Below are positions 31,489 to 41,627 of a stretch of 64,000 nucleotides of DNA, piece after piece. The position numbers were made by a program, and so were the translations under genes. Under the pieces are notes generated by a model, which was not told the DNA's origin, searched no databases, and was given only the letters and a program-made list of their open reading frames with translations. The stretch is from Plasmopara viticola (taxonomy: Eukaryota > Oomycota > Peronosporomycetes > Peronosporales > Peronosporaceae). The stretch covers positions 1,054,001 through 1,118,000 of the forward strand of contig MBPM02000007.1 of the NCBI GenBank assembly GCA_001695595.3. The letters run 5' to 3'. Numbering within the stretch: position 1 is the first letter of the stretch; every line of letters begins with the position of its first letter.

Positions 31489-33351
31489 ATGCGGTTTTGC
31501 TATTTACGCATTGCTTTACTCACCAGTGCTTTTGCTTCGAATGCATTCGCTGACACAGCGGAGACGGATGGCGAAGTGGCCGCAGCACGTACGGCGTCTT
31601 CGCCCCCATTTGTCCATGTCAACTCTACTGCATCAGCGGTCACAGAGACTCAGGAGCCGACAAGTGTCGATGACGAAGACAGGAGAGACTTGACCGTTAG
31701 TGGATTTGCCAAATTAATTGGAAGAAAAAGAAATATAAAAGCTTTGAAAGACATGAATCCGGATCAATTTCACCAATGGATGGTGCAGAACACGATGACA
31801 AAAGCAGTCTATCATGATTTGGGTCTGAACAAACCGAAAGGTAACGTTTTGGCCGACAAGAATTGGATCAGGTGGGCCTACTTCGTCTGCCAACTTGGCC
31901 ATCAATTTGGAGAGAATAAATACAAGTTTATGATTACGGCAATGTCCGTCATCTATGACGCCAAAGCCTTGTCGAAGATATTGATTACCGCAGCCAAATT
32001 TAAAAAAACGAAACCTTTGGCCATTAACCTGCTTAAATTTGCCGACGATCACATCAGAGAGCAGGTTCTTGAGAAGTCATTTGTGCTTTCCAGAGAATTG
32101 TCTCATCAGGGGCAACTTACTGCAAAAAAAATTGATGAGACTCTCCCTCGTGCTCGAGTCATGGCGTACTTAGAAAAACACGTTAGGTTCAAGATGTTAC
32201 CAAGTAAGACATTTACCATTTTGACTAGCTACCTGAGTGTTTTGCTCAGCAAGGATTACGCTGTGAGCGCTGGGGTATCTGTCATCCACAAGTGTTCCAA
32301 TGATGCTATTTTACTCCAAGCTTTACTTGAGCTAAACAATTTTCACGACCAGCAATGTCTTGATCATTTGTTGTCGATCTGGTTGGATGTGAGCTTACCT
32401 CCGTCTAAAATCGTGTCCATGCTGGTGCAAGATAAAGCGAAATCTGATCAATTCACCGTTCTCTTTTCGAACGGACCATCAAAGAACTTCTGGCTGCACT
32501 ACCTAATAAAGTACAATGCGATCAGTCGTAATGAAGAATTTACGAGCTTTGCAGATTCCAATCTCAATCAACTTTTGCAAATGCTGTTCACGGTGGTAGA
32601 GCAAGAGTCGCCTGCAACTGACAAATCCATGGCGTACACCACTATTCTTAAGATGTTGATTTCGCCGTCCACAGCCCATTTCAGCTCAAGCCATGAGAAT
32701 GTAATGAAGCTGTCGTCAATTTTGTTGCGAGAAAGAATACTTCCGTCCGATGTTTTGTCCATGCTGATGCGCGGTGAAGCAGGCGCTGAGAAGTTCAAGA
32801 TATATTTTGTTTATCAGTCGTCGAAAAGCTTCTGGGTGCGCTATCTGAAAATGTACATTCAATCAAGTGTTGATGTCGTGAACTTTACGCACACCGCTAA
32901 TATCGATTTCCAGCAGTTACTGACAATGCTGCGAGATGTGGAAGAACAACATATGTCTTTAGCTGACAGATTCTTGGCGAGTAGCACTATCCTCAAGATA
33001 TTGCTTTCACCAGAGATCGCTGACGTCATCACGTACCAAGCGTATTTGAAAGATATGACATCAGTGTGGTTGACGCAAAGATTGCCTCCGTCCGCTGTTG
33101 TGATTATGCTGGTGCTCGAAGAAGATGAAACAGACTACTTTAGAGTACTTTTTACGAATGAGCAAAGCTCAAAGCTTTGGGAGGGATACGCGAGGGCGTA
33201 TTACTCGAACCCTTCACCGCAACAGAATTATCTATTTCCCGGCCTCACCGATATCTTGGACGGCACAAACTTGAAAAGGTTTTTGGAAGCAGCACTGAAA
33301 GTTGAGGCAGTAAGCGGAAAGGCGAAATTTCTTCTCACTCAACTCAGTTGA
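31489..33351 (+). CDS. Secreted WY-repeat effector-like protein (family member C)
   Basis: A 620-residue predicted secreted protein, intact and intronless. The start at the internal Met is fixed by alignment with paralogs (MRFCYLRIALLTS). Signal peptide residues 1-21. The DDEDR patch is at 61-65, with no RxLR upstream. A first WY-like module is at about 104-160 (NWIRWAYFV). Three tandem modules have FW/LW-x3-Y cores at 335, 449 and 564, a period of about 115 residues; each is preceded by a PPSxIVSMLV-like helix and followed by a leucine-rich helix (for example NLNQLLQML), like the L-W-Y arrangement of tandem oomycete effectors. It sits about 1.2 kb from the polymerase gene and is the member nearest the core-gene island. 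The function in host cells is inferred, not shown. Confidence 0.85.
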   Translation: MRFCYLRIALLTSAFASNAFADTAETDGEVAAARTASSPPFVHVNSTASAVTETQEPTSVDDEDRRDLTVSGFAKLIGRKRNIKALKDMNPDQFHQWMVQNTMTKAVYHDLGLNKPKGNVLADKNWIRWAYFVCQLGHQFGENKYKFMITAMSVIYDAKALSKILITAAKFKKTKPLAINLLKFADDHIREQVLEKSFVLSRELSHQGQLTAKKIDETLPRARVMAYLEKHVRFKMLPSKTFTILTSYLSVLLSKDYAVSAGVSVIHKCSNDAILLQALLELNNFHDQQCLDHLLSIWLDVSLPPSKIVSMLVQDKAKSDQFTVLFSNGPSKNFWLHYLIKYNAISRNEEFTSFADSNLNQLLQMLFTVVEQESPATDKSMAYTTILKMLISPSTAHFSSSHENVMKLSSILLRERILPSDVLSMLMRGEAGAEKFKIYFVYQSSKSFWVRYLKMYIQSSVDVVNFTHTANIDFQQLLTMLRDVEEQHMSLADRFLASSTILKILLSPEIADVITYQAYLKDMTSVWLTQRLPPSAVVIMLVLEEDETDYFRVLFTNEQSSKLWEGYARAYYSNPSPQQNYLFPGLTDILDGTNLKRFLEAALKVEAVSGKAKFLLTQLS

Positions 33352-33739
33352 TGGATGCATGGCTTGCAGGGCAGTTCGTAATCAATTATCAGGAACAATT
33401 TGTTTGTGAGTAAAAAAAAGCTGATTGTCTACGATAAAAAAAACAACAAAAACAACAAAAACAAAGGTATTCGTAGTCTTGTTTCACAGTAGGAACTTCG
33501 ACCCCGCCTGTTGAATAATTAGCGTAAAACGGCTTGAGGATCTCACAAAGGTAGATCCCCGATCTAGTCTTTGTACGCCTACCTCATATGTCTGACCACA
33601 AGTCAGAGGTTTTGTATCGTGCACGCAAGCGAAAAATTTAAAACTGAGCAATACAAACGCAAGAAATACTTAAAAAAAAAGAAAAGGTGTTAAATCGAAT
33701 CACGTACCAGCATCAGATAATCGACTTGATCTTCGTAGA

Positions 33740-34330
33740 AACTTGTAAACGTCACGTTCGATGGCATGAATACAGACGACGGCCTTAAGTTTGCCGATAT
33801 TGGCGCTAATACAACGATCACAAGCTATCTCCGGATCAGGCTCTGCAGTGGCCATGAACACTTCGACTCGCCCCGCTTATTGTCAGATTACTTGGATTGT
33901 ATCCACGTGGTGGTCGCAAGAGACAGGTACCTGGTAAGAAATGTCTAACTTTCGGTAACGCACAGAACAGATCGAATATTTTAGTAATCCTCAATAACAA
34001 CTCGTTGCGACGAAAGCAAAAGCTTCGAGTAAAAAAAATTGCTACGATACCACCAAAGATAAGCGATATAAATCTAGCTTCACAAGCCTGTTTACAAGGC
34101 GCAGCCAAATTCACTCACTCCTAATCCAGCTGTCAAGCATGATACAATGTTTATCTTTTTGTAGATCTCAATAATCGATTCGTTTCAAATAAAGCTTGTA
34201 TCGCCTAATACGTTAAATGTTTTTGTTTTTTCGTGCGCCGATATTATTTTTCAAAGATAGAAAAAAAGTGCGCATTTTTTGTGGCAGCCTACTTTCGTAA
34301 CAAACCAGCTCTTGATTGAGAAATTACAAA
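33740..34330 (+). repeat. Dispersed flanking repeat X, copy downstream of gene C
   Basis: Aligns by eye with 55600-56300 and with 45200-45379 plus 49826-50330. Landmarks: AGGCTCTGCAGTGGCCATGA, TAACTTTCGGTAACGCAC and ATGATACAATGTTTATC. Non-coding. It occurs in the 3' flank of several effector genes. The first 390 bp after gene C (33352-33739) hold only poly-A/AACAAAA runs and no gene. Confidence 0.5.
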
Positions 34331-34418
34331 ATTACTCGGAATTTATACTTTATCAATGGGTTAACCTCTTTTGACCCCTCCAAAAGTTTTTTTTTCATAG
34401 AAATACATCTACCCCTTC

Positions 34419-35562
34419 TTTTCGGAAAAGGTTGGGGTGACGCCCTCCTTCCAAGCGCCGGGGCTTAATGCTCGCGCGCTTCGGGCAGGTGCTCTCGGGC
34501 ATCTGCAGGTCTCTAACAAGTCTCACCCTCGACGCGACGGTCTCCAGCACCAGGCCAAACCCCCTTCCACGCCCTTAACCGCGCCAACCGCATCCGGATT
34601 GGCTCCTTTAATGTGAATTCTCTAGGTTCGAAGCGCAAGAAGCACGAAACACTCCCCGAAGATCTCCGGCGCTACCGCGTCGATATCCTTGGCCTCCGAG
34701 AAACCAAGATCTACGATAGAGGTGAGCACCGCATTGATGACTTCCTTCTAACCCTGAAAAAAAAAAAAAAAGCCAAGACCGAAGTCACCGAAATCCGCCG
34801 CCACTGCAACCCGTCGGGCGCCACTCGACACGCCCGATCCCGAGAAGAAACCTGGCACCACACTAAGAAGCTCGGAACACTCTTCGGCGATATTAAAGAT
34901 CTATCCCGACACAAGTCCCTGGCCACCCTCGCGCTCCACCGCCTCTGGTCCGTCTGGCTCCGCCCCACGTTCATCTCACCCAAGACACGCATTCGATTGT
35001 ACAACACCTACGTTCTACCGATTCTGCTGTACAACTAGGCCCTTACCAAGTCAGAGCTCCACGGCCTCGAGAGTTTCCATCGCCGCCAGCTTCGCTACGC
35101 TCTTGGCTATCGCTACCCCCGACCCATTTCGAATGCAAGACTCTACGACCTCTGTGATGAGCGGCCGCTGAGACTACGACTGACACAAGCTCGCTGGCGC
35201 CTGTTTGGCCATGTACTTCGCCGCTATCCCGACATTCCAGCTAACCTCCAGATGCGTGCCTACTTCTTCTCCACCGCAGCAAAATGGCGCGGACGTCCCC
35301 GCACCACGCTCCCCTCGACACTCGACCACAATCTTGTTTCCCGTGGCTCCGGCTTTCGACTCCGGACAGCACAAGACCTCGAAGTGGTACGTACCCTTGC
35401 ACAAGACCGAAAGAAATGGAAGACCCATACGACCTCGGTGCTGGATGCACTGCCCGCCGAACGAGACTCGACGTATGCGGACACCACTCTATGCCGTGGA
35501 CTAGCCAGACTGAGCCTAGCACGTGCATACCTTGGCAACGCGATAACGTAATACATTACATT
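34419..35562 (+). mobile_element. Internally deleted LINE, parent-type copy of the short elements
   Basis: A 1.14-kb non-LTR retroelement flanked by a perfect 14-bp target duplication ACATCTACCCCTTC (34405-34418 and 35563-35576). It begins TTTTCGGAAAAGG, continues through a GC-rich leader and a coding remnant, and ends GCGATAACGTAATACATTAC with a short TTACA repeat tail. It provides the complete order of the blocks that are spliced together in the copies at 292-606, 41289-41615 and 54926-55215. Confidence 0.85.
34601..35530 (+). pseudogene. LINE polyprotein remnant: endonuclease start joined to reverse transcriptase C-terminus
   Basis: The frame starts with an AP-endonuclease-like N-terminus (IGSFNVNSLG, then YRVDILGLRETKIY). 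After a run of A residues near 34757 it jumps to a reverse transcriptase tail (LRPTFISPKTRIRLYNTYVL), so the endonuclease core and catalytic RT palm are missing. A stop follows YVLPILLYN at about 35036. The remaining frame continues with ALTKSELHGLESFHRRQLRY and ARWRLFGHVLRRYPDIPAN, typical LINE C-terminal sequence. It cannot encode an active enzyme. Confidence 0.75.
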
Positions 35563-35649
35563 ACATCTACCCCTTCGTAATTGCACACCAGAGTCTTGCA
35601 ATAAAATTTACGTCGGAACTTATAATTACCCACGCTTTGCGCGGTTGGG

Positions 35650-37760
35650 CTTCGCCCATCCATGCCACCCACATCATTTCGCGCACACGCATGCCCAACC
35701 ATTCCCACAACCACCTGGCTGTACCCAAACATCAGCACGCAAATAATTATGACTGAATGTATCTTTATAAATCAATTGCCAAGACAATTGTCGCGATTTA
35801 CGCGCAAGAGCAGTTGGTCATTGACCGCTCGCGGCTTGAGCCTCATGTACTTCTTGGTGAGCGTGTTGTCCGCATCCGAGAAGCTGTTTTTGGACATGGC
35901 GCTGGAAACCGGAACGCACAGGATGGAGCGCGCGACGTACGCCATGATAGGTAGCCGCATGATTACGAACCGCTCTCACCAGACCATGACCTGGACCTCG
36001 CTCTCTACTTGAGAAGTCTGCTTTCTGACTGCGATGATCCGGTTCTGCCAATACTGCGCGTACTCGATATCGATACGGCTGTCGTAGCTGCTGGCGTCGT
36101 TGAGCGACTCGAGATTGTTGTCGGATTCGTCATCTTCCATGTCGTACATTAAGTGGCTGTGCATGACCACGCACGCCATCTTACAGGGAGGTTCCACTTC
36201 TGGCTCGTCGTCGACGAACAGCATGCTGAACTCGGCCGTGTCCTTCTCGATCTCCTTCTTAGTCGACTCGATCATGTCCGGCTCGACGCCCATCCCACTA
36301 GACGGCGCTTGGTCATGGAATCCAGCAGCGCTGCCTCGACGTAGATTATCACGACGACAAACTTTGTTAGCAGGATGGGCTTTCGGACACACTTGAAGGC
36401 GATGAGCCGCCGGCTAGATGACCGCGCCCCATCCGTCAATGACGTCGGCTGCAGGTGCTCGAGCAGTCGATGATAGATGTACAGAACCTTGTGCAGCATC
36501 GGCTGCTTAAACCGCTCCAGTGACAGCATCGCCCTTTGGAACATGTCGAGGAACCGGACGAACTTTTGCAGCAGCGTCAGCGAGTTGTTGTAAACTTTGG
36601 CCAGCTGGCATTCAGCATGAGCAGATCCACGATTTCGTCGACCATCTCATAGGTGGTGTTCAGCCAGCGGAGCAGCCAATTCCAGCGGGTCACGTTCTCC
36701 TGCTTGACCGTTTTGGTGCGATGAGACTGAGAGGTTGGACCGCTCAGAGAATTCGACGCGCGTTCGGCCTGGTAAATCAACTTGACAGCGCGTTCATGCT
36801 AAAAAAACGCAGTAGAATGGCGAGCCCTTGATTCTGTTGGTCGTCTTAGCCGTCTTGTTCACGACGGTTGTCAGGATGGTGGCCATTTGTGTTCGAGGCA
36901 GGTAAACCACGTAAGTTCGAATAGAATGCCCTCGGATCCGCTATTTAAGACCACGATGACCTAATGGTAGACATCCAGCGAGATGTAGAAGCTTTCAGGC
37001 CGTCCTTGAACGCGGTCCTTACCATTACGGCGGTGTGGCTTGTGTCGTAGATCGGTTTGTCGTACAGCATGTGGGTGTGCAGTGTGAGCTCATCGTCGAT
37101 GTAGTGCACCGTGATGGACATGTACGACGCCTTCTAGAAAGAGTCCACCCACAGGTCGAGAGTGCACGTGACGCCGAGACCTTACGCCAAGTGCTTCTTC
37201 AGCACGATCGATCACGCCGCACGACCGCGTTCGGCGCGCGACTCGGCATTGCGTCGAACTGTGATGAGGCTTGAAAGCAAATCATTGACCTCGGTGCGAC
37301 CGGTAGACGCCATCTCGATATTGAGAGCGGTCTGATTCCGATCCTTCATGCCCTTGCCGTCAACTGCCTCGAACGCTTGCATGTCGGAAGCGCGGAAGGC
37401 GTACAGGACTTCATAACATCAAACAATTATGGTGGACGTCCTGCAAAGCATGCATGTGCTACTAGGCTCCGCACTAGTAGCACATGGCTACGGCGGTGGT
37501 CGTTTTCGACTTTTGTGCTGGCGAGAACTCCTCGATTTTGAAGCACAGTCTCTTCGCTGTCACTTTGGGCTTGAACTTGAGCTTGGCGACATTGCTAGTG
37601 CCGGTGGTATCCTTATAGACAAACTATTTGCTGTACGCCTTGCAGGCCGCAAACTCCGTCTTGACGCTCGATACAGTGTTGTGGCTATGCCAAACTCATG
37701 CCAGACGGCCGACTTCCCACTTTTGTTGTAAGCTCGCACTCAATGTCTGGTGCTTGCAAC
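35650..37760 (-). mobile_element. Decayed hAT transposase
   Basis: Fragments in several minus-strand frames follow the hAT order. A BED-type zinc-finger-like segment (KTEFAACKAYSK, then VYKDTTGTSNVAK) lies around 37570-37730. A core segment with QENVTRWN and YEMVDEIVDLL lies at about 36600-36720. An acidic region with QYWQNRI is around 36000-36100. The C-terminal dimerisation domain is at 35772-35960 (ARSILCVPVSSAMSKNSFSD, then LKPRAVNDQLLLRVN). Stops and frameshifts separate them, so the gene is dead. Terminal inverted repeats were not clear; CCCACCCA-like motifs occur near both ends (about 35660 and 38015). Confidence 0.7.
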
Positions 37761-38307
37761 GACATGACTGATACAGACAATTTGGTCGCCTTCCTGCCGC
37801 CCGGCCGAGACCCGTAATTTGCACTTTAAGCAATGAACCCTTCAGTCACATGGATAATTTTCATTGGCTGATAAAGGTTTGTTTTAGGCTCTTTATTAAT
37901 TTGTCATGGCCTTAGTAGTAGAAGACCGAAATTCTTTTTGCATACGCCGTACCTGCCTCCCGACCACACCACCCACCGCCCCTCCGAAACTCATGGGTAT
38001 GGGTACTTCATGGGTGGGTCTAGCTATGTGGGTACCCGGACTCAGTTACACAGTAAAGTACAGTATAATTGATCTAATTCTCAGAAATATCTGTGTCTTC
38101 CATTTATTACATGAGACACATCCCTCGATCTGTCTGTTTTTGGAACACCATAGTTTAAGTATCTATGAGATGATATGGGTACAAATCCATTGAATGGAAG
38201 TATGTCGAAAGTTTTTGCGATTAGTCGGAAAAACTTTTAATTATTTTAATCACACATAAAGTTGTTGTTGTTGGTGTTGTTCAACATTCCGTTCTATTAA
38301 TATTATA
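37761..38307. other. Non-coding stretch
   Basis: No gene recognised. It probably includes the right end of the hAT relic. GTTGTTGTTGG-type low-complexity sequence is at about 38262. Confidence 0.4.
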
Positions 38308-39250
38308 TCACGAAAAAAGCAGTGTGGTCTTGACCACAACGAGGTTTATTTTTAATTGCGGATCAAAACGAGAGGAAAGTATTGTGATGACAAGAAATGT
38401 CGCAGGGTGTGTAGTTAACGCATTGCTTAAACCAACGGGAAGCACAAATCCACCGACAGAAGTGCCGGGAATGCTATTTAAAACGCCTTTTTCTGGCAAA
38501 ATACCAAGGATTTGACGCCCGTTCAATCCGATTACTGTGCTTGGAGCAAGAATCGGAAGTGGACCTCGCTGCACAAGTGGATTGGCGTGAGCATCGTGCA
38601 ACTTGTATTTGGCATTCGCAAAACCGGGATCGAACTTTAACACAGCACTTTCATCAACTTTTGGTATTTCAGACCAGTACTCTATCGCCTTTTGTTTGAG
38701 CTTTTCTCAAGCCATACCCCACGGCTGAGAGACGCCGACTTTAACTTCAATATTGGAACACTTGAAGAAAACACGGATCCCGGTGTGGTCCACAACTGAA
38801 ATCTGGACACCATCGTCTCCTTCACAGCAGACAAGTCCATCTCTCAACATGCAGCTGACTAAATTGATCGTTGAGTTCCTCGACGTACTTTCGTGTGGAG
38901 TGTTGGAATACTCAGTGATGTGGATCTCTTCAGAGTAAGCAACCATTCTAGCAAATCGGGTTGGACAATTTGTCCGTCGCTACCAGCAAATGCGTTCCAG
39001 TCATTTTTGTTGTCTGGCACACACGTAAGGTACTGGTTACCGGTGGAGACTGTGCTATTGCAACTTCCACAGCAGCGTCTTTGCGATCGATGGTGGAGAG
39101 GAGAGGAAGAAGAAAGAGAGTCTTTATTGCCGGCGCTACCACGTCAGTCGCAGCACTGTTGTAAATGCAGCTCTTTGAATGCATGGCACAATTAGTTGCT
39201 TCGTGTAGCTGCAGGTGACGAGTATGTAGCTCATGTTCTCGTCTCAAGAT
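38308..39250 (-). pseudogene. Broken gene of unknown function
   Basis: A minus-strand coding-like stretch. An open frame at 38707-38946 ends in TGA after QPWGMA, but the same frame continues with EKLKQKAIEYWSEIPK into a second segment at 38308-38643 (FDPGFANAKYKLHDAH, RGPLPILAP, GTSVGGFVLPVG). Upstream, a different frame reads TVSTGNQYLTCVPDNKNDWN and then NAFAGSDGQIVQPDLLEWLL, so a frameshift near 38950 is likely. I do not recognise the family. It could be a dead host gene, a retroelement or an integrated foreign sequence. It lies between the hAT relic and effector D. Confidence 0.4.
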
Positions 39251-39451
39251 ATGTACAGTAAGATTGCTTCTGGTCTACCTCTGCATATCAAAAGCATCTT
39301 AAGGTAAGTATCAGTAAGTATTACGTGTACATGTACAGTACCAGTGCTACTTACTGAATAGTACATGTGGCAATGTGGATACTTTTTCTGACTCACCAAA
39401 GTTTTCGTTGGCGCTCACAACCCATCCCAACCATTTTTACTTATTATGTAC

Positions 39452-40705
39452 ATGCACTACGTTGTGTTTCTCCTTCTTTCTTTTGTGGCCGTGACTGCAC
39501 TTGCTGACCCCGCAGACAATAATGTCACCACAATTTTACCACTCGTGGTGCAGTCACGTGCGGTTGAGCACGACAATGACTCGTCACCAAAAGGTCTCTT
39601 GACGCAAATCTCGACTAGTCTCGTTGTCGAAGAGAAGAGTATTGCAGCCGCCTCTAATCTTTTCTTCGCGTTACAGAAAGACATACGACGAGCTGGACGA
39701 GTCAAGAAAGTCGCTCGAGAGATGCAGTCGAAGATCCGGACTCTGACGCGCGATCACCCTTCGGCAAAAATGGCGTATCACACCCTACATTTGGACAAAG
39801 TGAAGGACGAAACCCTTTTTCAGAACACAAACTGGGAGTTGTGGGCCGTGTACGTTGGTAATCTCCATAAAGAGGATCCGGATGGGGCCATCATCGAAGT
39901 CATGTCGGATCAGTTGGGCGTGTCTCATTTCGTTGCGATGATTATCGAAGCTATCCAGGATCCAGCCACCGAAGCAATGGCCACGAAGCTGGAGAAGGCG
40001 CAAATTCAGCATTGGCTCGACAACTTGAAGGCGCCAGTTGATGCTTTTCGCGAGCTAAATATCCAGAACCACGTCAACAATATGCTCAGCACTCCACTGT
40101 ACCCTTTCTGGTCCAAGTACGTAAAGGCTTATCAACAAAAGTATCCAAATCACGGCATCACGGAATTGGGCGTCATTCGAACGTTTTTCCACAGCGATCT
40201 TGGCTTGCTCAAGATGCTCACATCAGCCAACAATTTGAGGAATCCCGCGAGCATGGACGTTCTGTATCAATTTGCGCCAGTTTGGGTGAAGAGTGAAACG
40301 ACACCGGAAGAAGTCTTCGGCATGGTGATGTCCACATACAAAGAAATCATGCCAGGAGTTAATGAGGACACCAAGCTCGAGACAATCTTCCAAATGATGC
40401 TTAACGAGAAAAGAGACACAAGCCCACTGCTGATTCTTTGGGTGGATTTCATGATTGAGTATTCGAAGAAAAACGTTGAAGCTGACCCGACAATTAACGA
40501 GGCGTTCAAAATGCTGTTCTCATCGGGCAACAATAGGAGCAACGGCATATTGCGCACAATCAAGAACGAGTGGCTGGCAGGTGGCGTTCACCCGCTTCAC
40601 GTCTTCGTCCTATTCAAACTCGACAAGAGTACCAAAGGGCTATTTAGTACTCCGCTGGGTCTGATTTATCGAGACTATCTAATCGAATTCAGTAAACTCC
40701 AATAA
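39452..40705 (+). CDS. Divergent secreted WY-type effector-like protein (member D)
   Basis: 417 residues from the Met at 39452; the in-frame Met at 39446 adds two residues and cannot be excluded. The signal peptide (MHYVVFLLLSFVAVTALA) is unlike that of the other family members. No RxLR and no clear EER motif. WY-like modules are visible: AYHTLHLDKVKDETLF with NWELWAVYV, aligning with the first module of genes A-C; then WLDNLKAPVDAFRELNI with FWSKYVKAY, a good match to the classical WY pattern; then WVKSETTPEEVFGMV with LWVDFMIEY; and a last WLAGGVHPLHVF with YRDYLIEF. It is about two thirds the length of the A-C group. It is intact and lacks the conserved upstream motif in the form seen there, so it may be regulated differently. 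The intracellular host target is unknown. Confidence 0.8.
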   Translation: MHYVVFLLLSFVAVTALADPADNNVTTILPLVVQSRAVEHDNDSSPKGLLTQISTSLVVEEKSIAAASNLFFALQKDIRRAGRVKKVAREMQSKIRTLTRDHPSAKMAYHTLHLDKVKDETLFQNTNWELWAVYVGNLHKEDPDGAIIEVMSDQLGVSHFVAMIIEAIQDPATEAMATKLEKAQIQHWLDNLKAPVDAFRELNIQNHVNNMLSTPLYPFWSKYVKAYQQKYPNHGITELGVIRTFFHSDLGLLKMLTSANNLRNPASMDVLYQFAPVWVKSETTPEEVFGMVMSTYKEIMPGVNEDTKLETIFQMMLNEKRDTSPLLILWVDFMIEYSKKNVEADPTINEAFKMLFSSGNNRSNGILRTIKNEWLAGGVHPLHVFVLFKLDKSTKGLFSTPLGLIYRDYLIEFSKLQ

Positions 40706-40799
40706 ACAAACCTGACGATGATTGACACGTTCATGCGCTTCAATGGAGACAAAAAGGTGGCGATCGAGTAGCAAGCAACAAAGAGCTCGCTAAATAGTT

Positions 40800-41150
40800 T
40801 AAAAGCCGATTCGCCCAGTATTCTTGTGTGCCGATAATGTTCCGTATGATAAAAATGAACTTTTGTGGCACTACTCTTCTTGCTCGGCTTCATCAAAAAG
40901 AGCTCTTTAGGTAACGCGTATTGCTATCAAAGAGTAAAATAAAAGAGGGGCTGCGCCACAGTTGCAATTTTCCATCGTGTACATCGGCGGTAGTAGCCTG
41001 ACGTGGGGCCGGCTATGGTAGAGACCAAAATTTCTTTGCTTTCTTCTTAGGCAAATTTTTTTGTCAGAGTGGTGATAAGCACCCCACCCGAATATATACT
41101 GGTGGCCAGATCTCGAAATTAGAAAAAAACACATTGAGGCATTACTGAGC
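40800..41150 (+). repeat. Dispersed flanking repeat X, copy downstream of gene D
   Basis: Shares TTCTTGTGTGCCGATAATGT, a following CTTTTGTGGCACTACT and ATTGCTATCAAAGAGTA with 56235-56440 and 50280-50540. Non-coding. Confidence 0.55.
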
Positions 41151-41288
41151 ACTCCTTACGATCGCCCGAGCTTTTATTTTGTTATATGTAAACACATGAA
41201 ATCTTAATCGGTTCAAGAATAAGCACTTTGTATATTGTTAAAAGAGCCTTAAAAAAAGACGGCCTATTAACACAGGATTAGTGGCTTT

Positions 41289-41615
41289 CACGCTTGGAAA
41301 AGGTTGGGGTGACGCCCTCCTTCCAACCGCGGGGGCTAAATGCTCGCGCGCTTCGGGCAGATGTTCTGGGGCATCTGCAGGCCTCTAACGAGTCTCACCC
41401 TCGACGCGACGGTCTCCAGCACCGGGCGCCACCTGGGCTCTTACCAAGTCAGAGCTAAGCAAAATAATGGAAGACCCTCACGACCTCGGTGCTGGCTGCA
41501 CTGCCCGCCGAACGAGACCCGACGTATGCGGACACCACTCTATGCCGTGGACTAGCCAGACTGGGCCTAGTACGTGCATAACTTGGCAACGCGATAACGT
41601 AATACATTACATTAC
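41289..41615 (+). mobile_element. Short LINE-derived non-autonomous retroelement, copy 2
   Basis: About 327 bp with a perfect 12-bp target duplication ATTAGTGGCTTT (41277-41288 and 41616-41627). It has the same three-block structure as 292-606: leader to CCAGCACCGGGC, a short CTTACCAAGTCAG block, then the 3' block from ATGGAAGACCC to the TTACA-type tail. Both short open frames across it are fortuitous. Confidence 0.85.
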
Positions 41616-41627
41616 ATTAGTGGCTTT

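Noticed and set aside
35205..35580. Overlapping frames on both strands at the LINE 3' end
   Set aside because: Compositional artefact of a GC-rich LINE terminus; only one frame matches LINE sequence.
36100..36396. Plus-strand frames in the hAT region
   Set aside because: The minus strand carries the transposase motifs, so these are shadows.
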